This document shows, piece after piece, positions 5,359-5,896 of a stretch of DNA of 5,896 bases. Origin of the DNA: Thermodesulfobacteriota bacterium (GTDB taxonomy: Bacteria; Desulfobacterota; S145-22); the NCBI GenBank assembly GCA_024763435.1, contig JANTFN010000119.1:1-5896 (forward strand), in the 5' to 3' direction. Numbering within the stretch: the stretch's first letter is position 1; every line of letters begins with the position of its first letter. The translations under genes were made by a program, and so were the position numbers. The notes under the pieces are model-generated. The model was not told where the DNA came from. It worked only from the letters and a program-made list of their open reading frames with translations, and did not search any database.

Positions 5359-5896
5359 ATGCCTGAAGACGCGATTATTAAAGAGGAAGACAAGTTTCAC
5401 GAGGTTCAGGGCGACCCCGTTGATTCCGCCGTGTGCCCGGGATGCGGATGCCTCTGCGAGGATATCGACCTGACGTTGAAAGAGGGTCAGGTCGCGCAGG
5501 TTTTTCATGCCTGCAGTTGGGGCCTTTCCAAATTTCACCTTGGTCACCGGTTTCTGAAAGAGCCTAAAAACGCGAAGGCCGTTGTTCCCATGTTGAGAAA
5601 TGATGCGGGGAAGCCCTTTCCCATTTCCTTTGAAGAGGCCTATGGGAAGGCCGCAGACCTGTTATCGGGCGCTGTCCGGACTGTCTTTCTGGGGCTTTGC
5701 CAGAGCCCCTTTGACGCTCAGCTCAAGGCGGCGGCCCTTATCAAACGCCTTGGCGCGGCGATTTATCCCTCGGAGGGGGGCCTGTTAACCCCCTTTTTTA
5801 ACGCCATAAAGCATCAGCCGTTCCGGACCGCGTCACTTGAGGAAGTTCGGCAGCTTGCTGGAACGATTATCTTCTGGGGCGCCAATCCGCTCCACA
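5359..5896 (+). CDS. fwdB: Formylmethanofuran dehydrogenase subunit B homologue (partial, runs off the window)
   Basis: The first 179 codons are present and the frame is open to the edge. Family members are the molybdo- or tungstopterin subunits that interconvert CO2 and formate in methanogens, or, in methylotrophic bacteria (FhcB), parts of a formyltransferase/hydrolase complex. Visible: VCPGCGCLCEDIDL (25-38) with a CxxCxxxC pattern (C26, C29, C33; extra C31) and C52 in HACSWGLSKF (50-59), a set that would bind one [4Fe-4S] cluster; PFPISFEEAYGKAADLL (86-102) as the usual substrate-domain entry; VFLGLCQSPFDAQLKAAALI (109-128); and IIFWGANPLH (170-179). The start ATG (5359) has GGGG 4 nt upstream; earlier ATGs at 5346 and 5349 are in another frame and stop soon. 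About 25 residues precede the first Cys, longer than I recall for archaeal FwdB. No Cys occurs after C114 in the visible part, where the metal ligand is expected. Confidence 0.88.
   Translation, partial: MPEDAIIKEEDKFHEVQGDPVDSAVCPGCGCLCEDIDLTLKEGQVAQVFHACSWGLSKFHLGHRFLKEPKNAKAVVPMLRNDAGKPFPISFEEAYGKAADLLSGAVRTVFLGLCQSPFDAQLKAAALIKRLGAAIYPSEGGLLTPFFNAIKHQPFRTASLEEVRQLAGTIIFWGANPLH

Overview
The window carries seven protein-coding genes in two divergent groups, with mixed GC content (coding regions look moderately GC-rich) and strong AGGAGG-type ribosome binding sites, so it reads as bacterial DNA. A bacterium with tetrahydromethanopterin/methanofuran-type C1 enzymes would fit (for example Desulfobacterota, Planctomycetota or NC10-like lineages). 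That placement is inference from gene content only.

Left part, minus strand (about 2005 down to 136): a dimethylarginine dimethylaminohydrolase (DDAH) gene is followed after 7 nt by a MidA/NDUFAF7-type SAM-dependent methyltransferase gene. The two are very probably co-transcribed. NDUFAF7 is known to make dimethylarginine on a respiratory complex I subunit and DDAH degrades free methylated arginines, so the pair looks like a possible 'make and recycle' arrangement. The methyltransferase gene ends inside a perfect 15-bp inverted repeat, and the outer 60 bases of the window are AT-rich.

Middle (2006-2212): a divergent intergenic region with a plausible sigma70-type promoter and an excellent ribosome binding site for the rightward genes, and a weaker promoter candidate for the leftward pair.

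Centre, plus strand (2213-4650): a compact pxpA-pxpB-pxpC operon encoding a complete ATP-dependent 5-oxoprolinase, which returns 5-oxoproline (pyroglutamate) to glutamate. pxpB and pxpC overlap by ATGA.

Right part, plus strand: a small cysteine-rich CGGC-domain protein (4723-5169), then after about 190 bases the first 179 codons of a formylmethanofuran dehydrogenase subunit B homologue (5359 to the window edge). The latter keeps the iron-sulfur cysteines at its N-terminus but has no cysteine where the metal-ligating active-site cysteine or selenocysteine is expected. That raises the question whether it is a redox enzyme or a bacterial formyltransferase/hydrolase-type subunit.

Most of the window is recognisable metabolism. 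I found no mobile element, CRISPR array, tRNA or rRNA. The points worth following are the DDAH-MidA pairing, the FwdB active site, the variant CGGC motif and the palindrome at the end of the methyltransferase gene.
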